From positions 293,462 through 357,461 of the forward strand of contig CAJJDN010000086.1 in the NCBI GenBank assembly GCA_905182985.1: a DNA stretch of 64,000 bases, written 5' to 3'. This stretch comes from Paramecium sonneborni (taxonomy: Eukaryota > Ciliophora > Oligohymenophorea > Peniculida > Parameciidae). Position 1 is the first letter of the stretch, and the number at the start of each line of letters is the position of its first letter. Positions 38,633-50,700 of this stretch are shown in pieces. A model generated the notes under the pieces. The model was not told the DNA's origin and did no database searches. It saw only the letters and a list, made by a program, of their open reading frames with translations. Both the position numbers and the translations under genes were made by a program.

Positions 38633-39058
38633 ATGTCACAATCAAGCGATATCACATAAATGAATGATAATAACTCACCAGCTTAAAAGTCTTCTTTACC
38701 AACTGATGTTAATAATATGCTGAAGGCTCAAAAGGATGATGTTCCTATAGGTAAAATGCATCAAGCAATCCTCCCTCCCACCCTTTTAAACAGAAAATAG
38801 CTTGAATTTAAAAAATCCAATTTATCTCATTAAAAGATTTGGAATTCTACTTCTAATGAAGATATGTAAAGAATTAATGAAATCTACAAATAATTTCGTA
38901 GGAAATTTGGAAGAAATGCTTAACATTTAGATGAGTTCTTTACTTTAATAAGTCGAACAAATTAAGATTTAGAGTTAGTACAATAGTTAATCTTATTTGA
39001 AGATAAATTTCTTTTAAAGTACATCTAAGCAAGAAGTTCTTTATTAAAATGTGATTGA
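38633..39058 (+). CDS. Hypothetical small acidic/Gln-rich protein
   Basis: An intronless 141-aa frame: MSQSSDITQMNDNNSPAQKS, then ILPPTLLNRKQLEFKKSN and a helical C-terminal half (MQRINEIYKQFRRKFGRNAQ, LELVQQLILFEDKFLLKYI). The Asn/Ser/Gln-rich start and helical end look like a real soluble protein. No family recognised. It follows RPT3 on the same strand by 105 bp. Confidence 0.65.
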
Positions 39059-39417
39059 TATTTATATGCTTGCATTTCATTCACGAAATACTCATTTTTT
39101 ATATTTGAAATCCAATATTTATTATTATTTATACACATCATTTACAAGTTATATCAATCACTAATCAATATTCTATAAAATCACAACAATAAATACATAA
39201 TTTTCTTGCAAAACATCTTTCAAAAACGATAAAGAATTCATCATTTTAATAAGGAAAATTAAATTTTTAATTAATATTTAGAATAATAATTTGTCTGTAT
39301 CTACTTAATAAATATAATGTTAAGTTTATTCACTTATGTTATTATTACAACAGTTCATCTGAATCTTAAATTACATTACGAATTCTATCAAAATTATTAG
39401 ACTAAGATAAAAATCAT
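39059..39417. other. Intergenic, nothing recognised
   Basis: A+T-rich spacer between convergent genes. No coding frame on either strand. Confidence 0.5.
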
Positions 39418-41445
39418 TCATTTTACTTATCTTGTTTATGGTGAGGAATATTTTTATTATGGCTTCAGAACTTAATTAGAAGCTTTCAATGGTTGATTTC
39501 CTTGAGGTTTATACTCTAAAACTGTAATCTCTCTATCAAATTAGCCATTCTAAAATTTAGAATAAAAACACAAATACAATTGGATAAACTGTTTATGCTA
39601 ATTATACAGGAATTTTTTAGCCTGGAGGTGTTTAATTATAATTATTTGTAGAAGGTGGTCTATTCAAATAAATAATTGGCATTTGCACAGGTGCAGATTA
39701 TTAAATTACAGGTTATTGGATTGGAGCTTATTACAAAGGCAGTGGAATTTATTACAAAGGTGGTGGAACTTATTACAAAGGTGGTGGGACTTATTGTAAA
39801 GGTGGGGGCACTTATTATAAAGGTGGTGGAACTTATTGTAGAGGTGGAGTTTTTTACAAAGGTAATGGAACTGTATAATTATTTTATTATGGCTAAATAG
39901 GAGGAGGTGGAGCAATTTAAGGTTAGTAATATTATTATGTTGTTTTGATTGGATTAATTGGCGATATAGGTGTAGATACAGGCTGTGATTATAATTATTG
40001 TGGAGGGATTTATGGTGTAATTTAAGGTTGTAATGGAATTTATTAAGATTACATTAACAACCTTTATAGTAGTTGTGGCTATTAATTCACAAATTATTAA
40101 GGCTAAGGAGAAACAGATTTTCTTAAATCTGGACTTTATACCATTGGCTATTGTTATTGAGAGGGTATTTGAATTATTACATTTTATTAAGGAGTAATTT
40201 ATTATTATTGTAGAATATTTTGTTGTTATTAAAAAGGCAGGATTTATTATTGTTATTAAACTGGTTATTAAATAATTTATTAATGTATTGCTGGCTATTA
40301 ATTTTATGCTGCAGTATGTTGAAGAATATTAGTTTATTGATATTATTATGGTATCAGTTGTTATTATTATTGTTATGTTTATTAGTGATTAACTTTTATT
40401 TATGGTTAATAATGAGTATTGTCAACTTATTGGGATTCATACAAAATTTCTGAATGTTTGTATGAATGTTCAATAATTTATTTTAATTTGAGTTTGGAAA
40501 TGTTATTTAAGGGAATTGCTAATTATTTTACATCTTCAAAATTTAATTAAAAGTCTTACAACTTATTAATTTTTTCTGAATATGGTTTCAATAAAAAATA
40601 AACATCTTCGATTAAAAGTTAATTATCAGTTTCTAACATAAGATGCTCCATTATTCTAATTAAGTGTTATGAAAAACGATTGTAACATAACATCTATTAT
40701 TATGCAATTTATTAATTATCTATTAAAACGGGTAGATCAAGTATCATGAGATCAAGTATTATGTGTCCTAAAGCAAATGAATCAATTTTATTCCAATTTA
40801 TTTATGGTTATGATTAATTAATGAGTGATTTTTTCAATGTAGGAGGTAAGTAAGTTTATTAATTTTCTACAACGAACCTAGCAACTGAGTTTTTTTAATT
40901 TTACAAAACTCCAATAGGACTAAGTTTAATAGTACCATGTCGTTTAAGAGCAACTGTTGATGGTCTTAAATCTTTATGATTATAACCTTTTTGTTTTAGT
41001 TCATAAAGTGCCTACACCAAACACCATAACAAATACCAAATTTCTTTTTCTGAGAATGATTCTCGATTTTCTTTTCTCTCATAGATTTCTCTATTTTAAA
41101 CATAATGAATTACTTATCTAAAGTATGAGGAACATACTCATAATAACTGAAAATAGTTGAGTAAGATGAACACATTTCTTACGATTACCTTTCAGCACTC
41201 CCATAATAATTGATAATATAGGGGGCTTAAATATGTTAAATCATGGATTAAGTTTAATGCCATAACTCATCTGATTCTTAATCAAGGATTCGATTTGGAT
41301 ATTCAATAATCATTTCTTAATTCGCATCGCAAACATAAACTTATCCATCATTATTCTCGCCCTTTATCTCTATTGGTCGAAACTAACTCTTAAAAGTCTT
41401 GAAAAAAGAGGTCGAATTCATATATGATGGAGCAGATGTTCCCAT
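39418..41445 (-). CDS. Pseudokinase with long Gln/Pro-rich tail
   Basis: A 659-aa protein. The first 340 residues have a protein-kinase fold: QAPYIINYYGSAE, then EIWYLLWCLVQALYELKQKG, NHKDLRPSTVALKRHGTIKL and NWNKIDSFALGHIILDLMI. The catalytic residues are altered: no glycine loop, HRD is HKD, the loop Asn is Thr (DLRPST) and the DFG position reads LSPIG. Catalysis is therefore unlikely. The tail is Gln-rich with a Pro-Leu-Gln-Gln heptad (PPPLQQV) repeated seven times, then EITVLEYKPQGNQPLKASNQ. Introns: 41118-41137 (20 nt) and 39550-39577 (28). Its ATG lies 24 bp after the stop of the LRR-IQ gene on the same strand. A scaffold role is inferred. Confidence 0.82.
39723..39869. repeat. 21-bp tandem repeat, 7 units, coding
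   Basis: Seven 21-bp units encode the heptad PPPLQQV on the minus strand inside the pseudokinase tail, with the outer units more diverged (e.g. PLPLQQA). The opposite strand reads as a Gly-Tyr-Lys pattern (GGGTYYK) that stays open, but this is only the antisense of the Pro/Gln repeat. Confidence 0.9.
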
Positions 41446-41469
41446 TTAATAAACAAAATAAAAATTATT

Positions 41470-44400
41470 TCAATGTTTTTTAAATCTCTCTAATCTCTCC
41501 TAAGCTGTTAATTCCTTAGCTTTGTTCTTTCTTTTTTGTTCCTTTTGTAATTTACAAGCAATAGTGTATGCTACAGCAGGATCTTTAAAGTTCCAATTTT
41601 ACATTATTTTCTAACAAATTATATATTATCATTATTACTTTAGTATGTTCTCCTATTGTTGGTAAGCAATCTGTCTTGACTGTTTTTTCACTATACTTAC
41701 TTTGTCCCATTTGAGATTATGATTAAGTTCCTGATAAATGAGATGTTCTCATCTAAGTTTCAGTATTGTTACTTGGTTTCTTAGTGTTAGATCCTGATTA
41801 TTTCTATGGAACTTATTGTTATTATTAAACTTTTTATTATGCTTATTGAGTGAACTATTACTATAATAATTACTATTAATTTTAACTCTATTTGAATATT
41901 TATTGTAAATCCAGTCCCTAAGGTATTCTTAGATCAAAATTAAGATGAATATCCTACTTTAAAAAATCATCATCAATTTCTCCCAAATCATCCAATTCGC
42001 TATCTTCAAATTTGATATTTTTCATCCTATCTCTTAATCTTTTTCTTATTATATATCCTCGCCAAACCTTTTAAATTCTTAAAGCAAAAATATTTAATTT
42101 TTTCTTATTATACTTTTATCTAAATTATTTTACTTATGGCAATCTTCTAGCTAAAAAACCTCTAAAAAGAGATTAAACAATTATTAATTATTTTTATTTA
42201 GATTTGTAATACCTTTATCTTTTTTTAAACTTATAAATCCATCTAATTAGCAATGATTATACTTTAAAAAGTGATCTCTAATATTTTAAATTAAAATCAG
42301 AAATTTCTTTATCAACATCAATATTAATTTAAAAGTTATTCTTGATAAATGTTAAATCATTTAAAATTTGAATAATTTTAAATCTCTCTGTGTAAGTAAA
42401 TGGATGAATTTTTGTAATCTTCCTTTATTCTAATCCATTTATCTTATGCATTATTTAAGTATTGTTATTTAATTAATTAATCAACTTATTAAAACTAATT
42501 TCCAATTCTAATTATTATGATTTTCTTTAGGGAGGTTCTAGAAAACCATAAAATTTATCTTTTAAGAATTCTTAATCTTTCTTGTTTAACAAAGCTTGAT
42601 TTACTTCAATTAATTATTGGCAATTAATAATTAACATATATCGATATAATTAAAGTACTTCCTAAAATATTTGTAAACTCATACTTCAGATAAACCAAGT
42701 AAAAATGGATTTTCAAGATAGTTTATTTGTTTCAACTGATTGCATCTTCGGATAAAATTTATTATTGTCCCAAATGATTAAATTCTGTTTCCTGATAAAT
42801 CAATTTATTAAATATTTGGAATGTAAGATATCTGATACTCTGTATCATAACAAGTCTACAATTAATTGTCTTAAACTTATAAAATCTTATAAAATAATAG
42901 AATACTTGCAAAGAGGGTAGATAAACAATTCCATCAAGTGATTCAAGTTTATTCTTATTTAGATACAATTCATTCAGCATTAATAATCTCATTTCAGGTA
43001 AATGTTATAATTTATTTTTTGTGAGGATTAATTTACGTAGACATTGATTATTTCTAAAAGGGTTCTCATTTAATCCAATTTCTATTTGGTTTGAACTTAA
43101 ATCAAGCATCTCTAAAATTACACATTTTGAGATATTCCCAATACTTTTTAATTAATTTTTATAGAGATATAGTTATTTCAAGAACTCTAAATTTTCTAAA
43201 TTATTAATTGACTGAATTTTGTTGCCCTTTAAAGAATAAACTTCCAGGTATACACAATTATTTAGTTTACTCATTTCTTAGATGTGATTCATTTCTAAAC
43301 GTAAAATTCTTAGATTACTCAATTTACCCAACTGATGATAAGTCTAGATATTGTTTTATTAAAGATCCACTTCGATTAGATTATTTAATGCAGAAAGTGG
43401 AGTAAGATCATTGATTTGATTACAGGATAGGATTACTTTTCGTATTTCTTTCATTTCTTAAATTCCATCAAGTGTAGTTAGATTCTCTAATTTAATTTCT
43501 AATTTTCTTGTAAACTTGGAAACTTAATTATTTTGAATGTATTATTAAAATAAGTTTAATTTAGAAGTATCATCACTTATATTAATATTATCTAAATTGG
43601 TTTTAGGTTATTCATATTCAGTAAAAGGATATCTATAAGAGTTGTACTTGGAATATTTTTGAATTAATTTATTAATTCTACATTAATGATATAAGAATAC
43701 ATATTCATTAAATCCTGATGAAGATTATTAACTTTTTTCCAATAAATCTCTTCGATACTATCACTCAATACTAATTACTATTGATTCTTTAAGAAATCTT
43801 AATAGACAATATTGTATTTAAGTTCAGAGTCAATTTATTGTATTTGTTAAATTTATATATTTGGTTTTATTTCTAATTACGTTTCGACATAATTGAATTT
43901 TTAAAACTTGATATTTTATAATCGTGAAAAAACCAATTCTTTTGTATTGCTTGGAGCAAGATTATCTTCAACTAAATCAAATATTTAAGGTATTTAGATG
44001 GAAGGAATTTTGAAGACAGGAATATTGAAATCAGGTATTTTGGTAGAAAATGAAATAGGTTTTAAAGCAGGAAACTCTTCAGGTAAATTATAGAGTCTAT
44101 TTTTAAATAGTTATTTAATCCAAAAATCTTAATATTCTCTAGAATAATTGTCTTCAATTTCCATTTACATTATCTCTCTTTATTGATACATTAATTCTAA
44201 TTTTTTATCTTACACATTTTATTTAATAGTAGATTTTGATTATTTTGTGGCAGATAAAGTTCTATCTTGTTTTTTTGTTAATATTTATGAATTAATCATA
44301 GACTTCTATAAATCAGTGATTGGTAATGGTTATTATTGTAGTAATAGTTCATCATGTAAAATGATTTTTTGTTATGGTTATTCTTTGATTTATGCAATAA

Positions 44401-44725
44401 TTTCATTTGGTAATTAATCATTAAGTTCTACTTTAAGATGATCACCATTATAATCTTCAATTTCAATACATTAATTTCCTTGATTAATTTATTTCATAAG
44501 TTGAATATCATTTTCAATTTTATCTAACATTTCTTCTCTCTATTTATTTTGATTCATGAATTCTTACCAGATTCTAGATTATTTATAATCATGAATTTCA
44601 TAATTATGTTATTCAAATATAAAACTTCTTTCAGTCTAATTATCATTGATAGAGATTTAATCTAGATCTGCATAAAGTCTCTTTTTGATTTCTTCTTCAT
44701 CTTCTGATTCGTCTGAAAAACTCAT
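41470..44725 (-). CDS. Leucine-rich repeat and IQ motif protein (LRRIQ1-like)
   Basis: A 1,053-aa protein. The first 370 residues are acidic/Gln-rich and partly coiled. About ten leucine-rich repeats follow, of the SDS22-like kind: IRKVILSCNQINDLTPLSAL, LIEVDLQQNNI, LRILRLEMNHI, LEMLDLSSNQI, LNELYLNKNKLESLDGI and QQIDLSGNRIQ. Then three IQ-type motifs: VQSLLIRWIYKFKKRQR, IVQSLFRGFLARRLPQ and IQKVWRGYIIRKRLRDR, which should bind calmodulin. The tail is Gln-rich and ends ERLERFKKH. Introns: 43678-43700 (23 nt), 42886-42905 (20, AAG), 42662-42684 (23) and 41611-41638 (28). The layout matches LRRIQ1, a cilium-associated family. Confidence 0.87.
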
Positions 44726-44774
44726 TTAAATATTTGTATCTGTAATATATTATTTTATTTTAGAAAATTAGGAA
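44726..44774. promoter_or_regulatory. 49-bp divergent spacer: shared promoter of LRR-IQ and dynein genes
   Basis: Only 49 bp lie between the two divergent start codons. Both genes encode cilium-type proteins, so both promoters and 5' leaders must share this A+T-rich stretch. No TATA-type element can be singled out in such DNA. Confidence 0.6.
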
Positions 44775-47700
44775 ATGCATTCGAAGAGTAAGCGAACATT
44801 AGGTAACATATAATTTAGAAAGATATAGGCCCAATACAAAAAATTAATAAACCTTCTTTTGATTTCCAGTCTGCGACTAAGGAACATCAAGAAGTTGAGT
44901 AAAGAATTAAATAAGAAACTGACACTTAAGATCCAAGGTATTATTAGACTTATAATATAAAGGAAACTTGTAATGAATCTGTTGAATGATAGGGACAATT
45001 TACAAACTATAGATGGGACTCTGACTAGTTCATAATTTGGGATGAAGAAAAAGGTAATTCTAATATGTAAAATAATAATAGACAAACATTCGTATTAATA
45101 GATAAGTGAAAAGTTAAGTACCTTTATTAACAAGTTAGATAAAGAATTTAACTTCACTTAATTTTAATCCACCATCTTAAACATTGAAATAAGATTTAGA
45201 TTCATAATTCAATTCAAAAAGATCTAATTTCATTCCTAATTACATTAATTCAGGTAGAAATTTTGATGTGGAAGTAAAAGGAACATTAGGAGAAGAATTT
45301 ACAGAATTTTAGATGTGTAATTTTACATTATTTATTATTATAGATGATGATGATTCATAACCTGAAGACATTCCAAAAAATAAGAATTTCTCTTATGGTG
45401 GTAGAATGGCTAATAAAAAATTAAAAGATTATGATTGTTGGGATGAAGATAAAACTCCTGAATAATGGATAGAAATATGTAATAAAACTAATCCACCTCA
45501 TGCCAGATGTCCCCTTTTTGATTAATCAGATAAATATATATGGACTGATGTCGAAGTGCTTAGTTATCAAAATGGTCGATATTAAGTAAAAGTATTAAGA
45601 AATGGCAAAATCAAATGGATAGGAAGACTTTCATTACTATTTTATGCTGAAGACCCTATTAAATTTGAATAACGTGTTGAATTATGTAAATAAAGATAAA
45701 GAAATGCTGATGATGAATATAGATTTCTTAAATACATAGAATCATTACCTGATTCTATGACATCTATTTTATCTGATGAAATGCAAAAGAAAATTGATGA
45801 TTTCACATTTTTTAGAGAATTACCTTATATAAATAAAGAAGATCCAAGTAAAACTGCTCCTGGATTTCCATAAATTTAAACTTTAAAAGATGAATCCAAA
45901 ACCATGATCACTGATCCTGAAATTAAAAGAAAGTAATTATAAAACTTAGATTTACTTAAAAAAGATCTTGTAAGATAAGTTGAGAAAGAGTACATTATGC
46001 TGATGAAAAAATGTTCTATTCTTAAAGATATGGAAATCAATAAAAATGATATTAAATGGATTCAACTTAGAATTAGAAATAGATTTGAATAAATTAAGAA
46101 ACCATATTATGGATTGTGTAAGCAATTTGGAAGTGACACAAAAATGATTATTTATGAATCATAAGCATAATCATCCAAATCTTTTAACAAAGCATAAGAT
46201 TATTGGGCATTTTTCAATGTTAGATAAACAATCTCTAATTTACATTATTCAAAATTGACTGTTGTTGTTAATACTCTTAATGCTTTAACTGCACGATCTT
46301 AATTATATCAAAACTTCCCCTTACTTAATGTCTTATTAAATCATTAATCACTTCCCATGACATTGTCTAATTTTGAAAGTCAATAAAAATAACATTAAGT
46401 CTAAGGAAGATAAACTTTGTAAGTTTAATGGAGAAGTACCATAGTTGGAGATATATAAGATAAATTAAGAGAAAAATATAGATTTTATTAAACAGAAACT
46501 GAAGATTATTTAGATAGTGATTTATAAAAATTATTAATCAGAATAGATTACATGTTTACTAATTACATTAGAGAAAATGTTGTTAAATAAAATTGTTAAG
46601 CATGGGTTGATTTTATCAAAAAATTTACAACTCCTAAATAAGGAGAATATTGGAAAATTAATGACTATCCACTTATGATTCTAAATCTTGAAGTCAATCT
46701 TAGTTTTAAGAAAGGAAAAAAAAATGAAAAAAAAGTTAAATAAGATGACACTCCCTTATTTGAAGAAGATACTTCTAATGCTATTTATTATTCTCCTAAT
46801 TTATAAGCTATTTAAGCTGCTTTATTAAAACCATTAGATTTATTATTAGAATCAGTTAATTCTTTTAATCGTCTAGAAAAAGATCTTGTTCCTTTAGTTG
46901 ACATAGATTAAAAAAAGGAAGAAAAAGGACGATTACGAGCTTATGAAATAGAAAATGACAATGATTAAATATGGGTTAAATGGGCAAGAGATAAAATATT
47001 GGAATACGTTGAGATAGGATTTCAAAAACCTAATGAAATGCTTTAACGTTTTAGAGAATTTAGTTTTCTTTTAGAAAAACCCGTTTCTAGTATATTGAAG
47101 AGTTTATTTGGAGATATTTAAAAGAAACCTATTATTACATCTTTGGATAAAGATGAAATTCAAAAAAAGTTAAATGATTTTATCAATGCTAAATTATAAA
47201 TATAAAGATTATGTTTAGATGAAAAGAATGAACAATTTTTTTAGATTAGAACTAGAATAGCAAAAGAAAATTTGATTTAGAAATCAAATGAATTTGTTTC
47301 CTCCATTTTGAAATAATGTTCTGAAATAGTAACAGATAACATTAGTCGTCTTAGTGTAGAATATAATGATATGAGTGAAAGAATAACAAAATAACCAAAA
47401 AATGAAGCAGAATTAGTTGAATTAAAGACATATATTGCTGAACATGAGGTTAATTTGGCTAAAAAAAAATAAGAAGTAGATTGTCTTTATGATTATTTAA
47501 CAATCTTTGAAGAAATGAACCATACGTTTGAAGATAAGAATCTTTATGAATTTTGGAACTTGTATAGTTTTCCACCTGAAATAAAGAATCATGTAATAGA
47601 AGGTTAAAGAAAAGCCAATCTTTAGGAATAAAAGTTCATAGAGAATTTAGATAATGAGAAGGATAAGTTTTAAGGGGAATTAAGAGAATTAGCTGAATTA

Positions 47701-50700
47701 TATTTGTCAGTATAGAAATTTGATGATTATACAAAAGCAAAAGAAAATGCAACAGAAGTTATGTTATTAAATGAACGATTGTAGAAGGCTAAAGAGAAGG
47801 TAGATTCTTTTAATGAAAGAGAAAGATTGTTTAAATCTCCAGAATCAGTATATGATGAATTAGAATAGTTAATTAAGAACTTTACGATTTATTATAATTT
47901 GTGGACTTATTTCATTGAATTTGAAATGGAAAAAGGTGATTGGTGTACAGGATCATTTTTAAAATTAAATTTTACTGAAATAGATGCTAAAGTAAGAACA
48001 AATTAAAGAAATGTAAATGTTTTGATAAAAGCATTTTCAGATACAGGTGATGATACAGCTGCAGAAGTAGCTAGAAAGTTAAAGAGTTAGATAGATGAAT
48101 TTAAGGAAAAGTTATGGTTGATTGAATTATTAACTACGGAAGCAATGAAAATTAAATTGAATATGTGGAAGGATATTTGGAAGATAGTTGGAATTGTAGA
48201 TTAAGAAACTAATGATGATTTATCATTAGATACACTTGTATCACATGGTTTAATGAATTATAGAAGTGATATAGAGGAAGTATCAAGAAGAGCAGAAAAG
48301 TAATGGTAAATTGAAAAGAATTTAAATTTAATTCAAGAAAAATTAAAAGATTAAAAAGTTGAAATGATTCCATACAAAAAGACTGGAACTTTTGTGTTAA
48401 AATCACTTGAAGAAGTAGTCTAATGTTTTGATGATCAATTTAATATTTTATTGATGTTGAAAGCTTAACCATAAATAAAGGCTGTATTACATAAGGCATA
48501 AGCTTTAGAATATAAAATAGTATTAATTTAAGATACTTTGGATGGATGGATTAAATGTTAAAGAGGTTGGATGTATTTAGAACCCATCTTTACATCAGAT
48601 GATATAAAAAAGAAAATGCCATAAGAAACATTAAAATTTTAGAAAGTGGATTCACATTGGAGAACTGTTATGGAATAATTTAGTAAAGAACCAAATTTAT
48701 GGGATGGAGTGGAGAGTGATAAAATGAAAAATGAATTTGATTAGGATAATAAAGCTTTAGATTAGATTTAAAAATCACTTAGTGAATATTTAGAAACAAA
48801 ACGTAATTCATTCCCAAGATTTTACTTTTTGTCTGATGAAGAATTATTAGAAATTTTGGCATAAACTAAAGATCCTGAAACAGTATAAAAGCATATTAAT
48901 AAATGTTTTGAAGCAATAAACTTATTGGAATTTGTAAATGGTTAAGAAGTAGTAGCAATGATATCAGCCGAAAAAGAGAAAGTACCTTTTTCAAAGGCAA
49001 TAAATGTAAATGAAGGAGATAAGAAAGGTAATGTTGAAAAATGGTTATGTGAAATAGAAGCAGTTATGATTGATACTTTAAAAAAAATAATGAAAGCATC
49101 TCATTTAGATGTTGATACTAAAAGAGTTGCTTGGGTTCGAAAATGGCCAGCTTAGATTGTTTTAGCTGTAAATATGATTAGATGGACTAGGGGTAGTGAA
49201 ACATCAATTAATGATAAAGATAATGCTCATGGTGGATTAGCAGGATTTTTATAATTATTAATAAATGAATTAAGAGATATAGTAGATTTAGTTAGATAAG
49301 ATTTATCTCCTTTAGAAAGATTAACATTAGGTGCTTTAGTTGTCTTAGATGTACATGCTAGAGATGTTATTAGATAATTAGTTAAGATTGGTTGTAATGA
49401 TATAAATAATTTTTAATGGATGGCATAATTAAGATATTATTGGACTGAATAAGTAATGAAATGTAATGTGAAGATGATTAATGCTGATTTATTATATGGA
49501 TATGAATATTTAGGTAATAGTATGAGATTGGTTATAACACCATTAACAGATAGATGTTATCGTACTTTGATGGGAGCATTCCATTTATAATATGGAGGAG
49601 CACCAGAAGGTCCTGCAGGAACAGGTAAAACAGAAACTGTTAAAGATTTAGCAAAGGCATTGGCAGTTTAATGTGTTGTATTTAATTGTTCTGATGGTTT
49701 GAATTATTTAGCTATGAGTAAGTTCTTTAAGGGATTAGCAAGTTCAGGAGCTTGGTGTTGTTTTGATGAATTTAATCGTATTGATTTAGAAGTCTTGTCA
49801 GTTATTGCTTAATAAGTACTTACTATTTAAGATGCTATCAAATAAAAGAGACCTGAATTTGAATTTGAAGGAACACCTATTAAACTTATTCCTTCATGCG
49901 CTATCAATATTACAATGAATCCTGGATATGCTGGAAGATCTGATTTACCAGATAACTTGAAAGCACTTTTTAGACCATGTGCTATGATGGTTCCAGATTA
50001 TGCATTAATTTCAGAAATCTATTTAGCTTCTGTTGGATTTTAAGATGCAAATAATTTAGCTCGTAAAATTGTTGCTTCTTTAAGATTATCCTCAGAATAA
50101 CTATCTTCATAAGATCATTATGATTTTGGTATGAGAGCTTTAAAGGCAATTTTAACAGCTGCAGGAAATTTAAAAAGAGTCATGAATGATATTGAAGATA
50201 TCATTTGTTTAAGAGCATTAATGGATGTCAATATTCCAAAATTTACAATAAATGATGTACCTCTATTTAATTCAATTACATCTGACCTATTTCCAGGAAT
50301 TAAATTGCCTGAATAAGATTATGGAGCATTAGAAACAGCACTTAAAAATATGGCTTAAGAGATTAATATTCAAGCAGAAAAAGGATTCATTGAAAAATGT
50401 ATTTAACTATTTGATACTATAAATGTTCGACATGGTTTAATGATTGTAGGATAAGCATTTGCAGGCAAATCAACAGTTTTGTAATGTTTAGCTAAAGCAA
50501 TGTCCTCTTTAAATAAAATATAATCATTTGTGAATGTGAGTGTTCTTAAACTTAATCCAAAATCAATTACTTCAGATTAATTATATGGTAAATTAGATCC
50601 AGATACAAAATCATGGACTGATGGAGTCATAGCCATTATAATGAGATAATGTGCATAGGATGCAGAAATTGAAGAAAGAAAATGGGTTGTATTTGATGGT

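Noticed and set aside
39459..40160. Plus-strand Gly/Tyr/Cys-rich repeat protein starting MASELNQK
   Set aside because: It is the antisense of the pseudokinase Gln/Pro tail. The minus-strand frame continues from a kinase domain, has canonical introns and ends cleanly.
41470..42025. A separate small gene starting MKNIKFEDSELDD at the 3' side of the LRR protein
   Set aside because: The frame is continuous with the IQ motifs and leucine-rich repeats upstream, so it is the C terminus of the LRR-IQ protein.
45082..45120. An extra 22-nt intron near the dynein 5' end (GTTAAGTAC...ACAAG)
   Set aside because: Not needed once the 25-nt intron at 44938-44962 is used; the frame then runs through without TGA.
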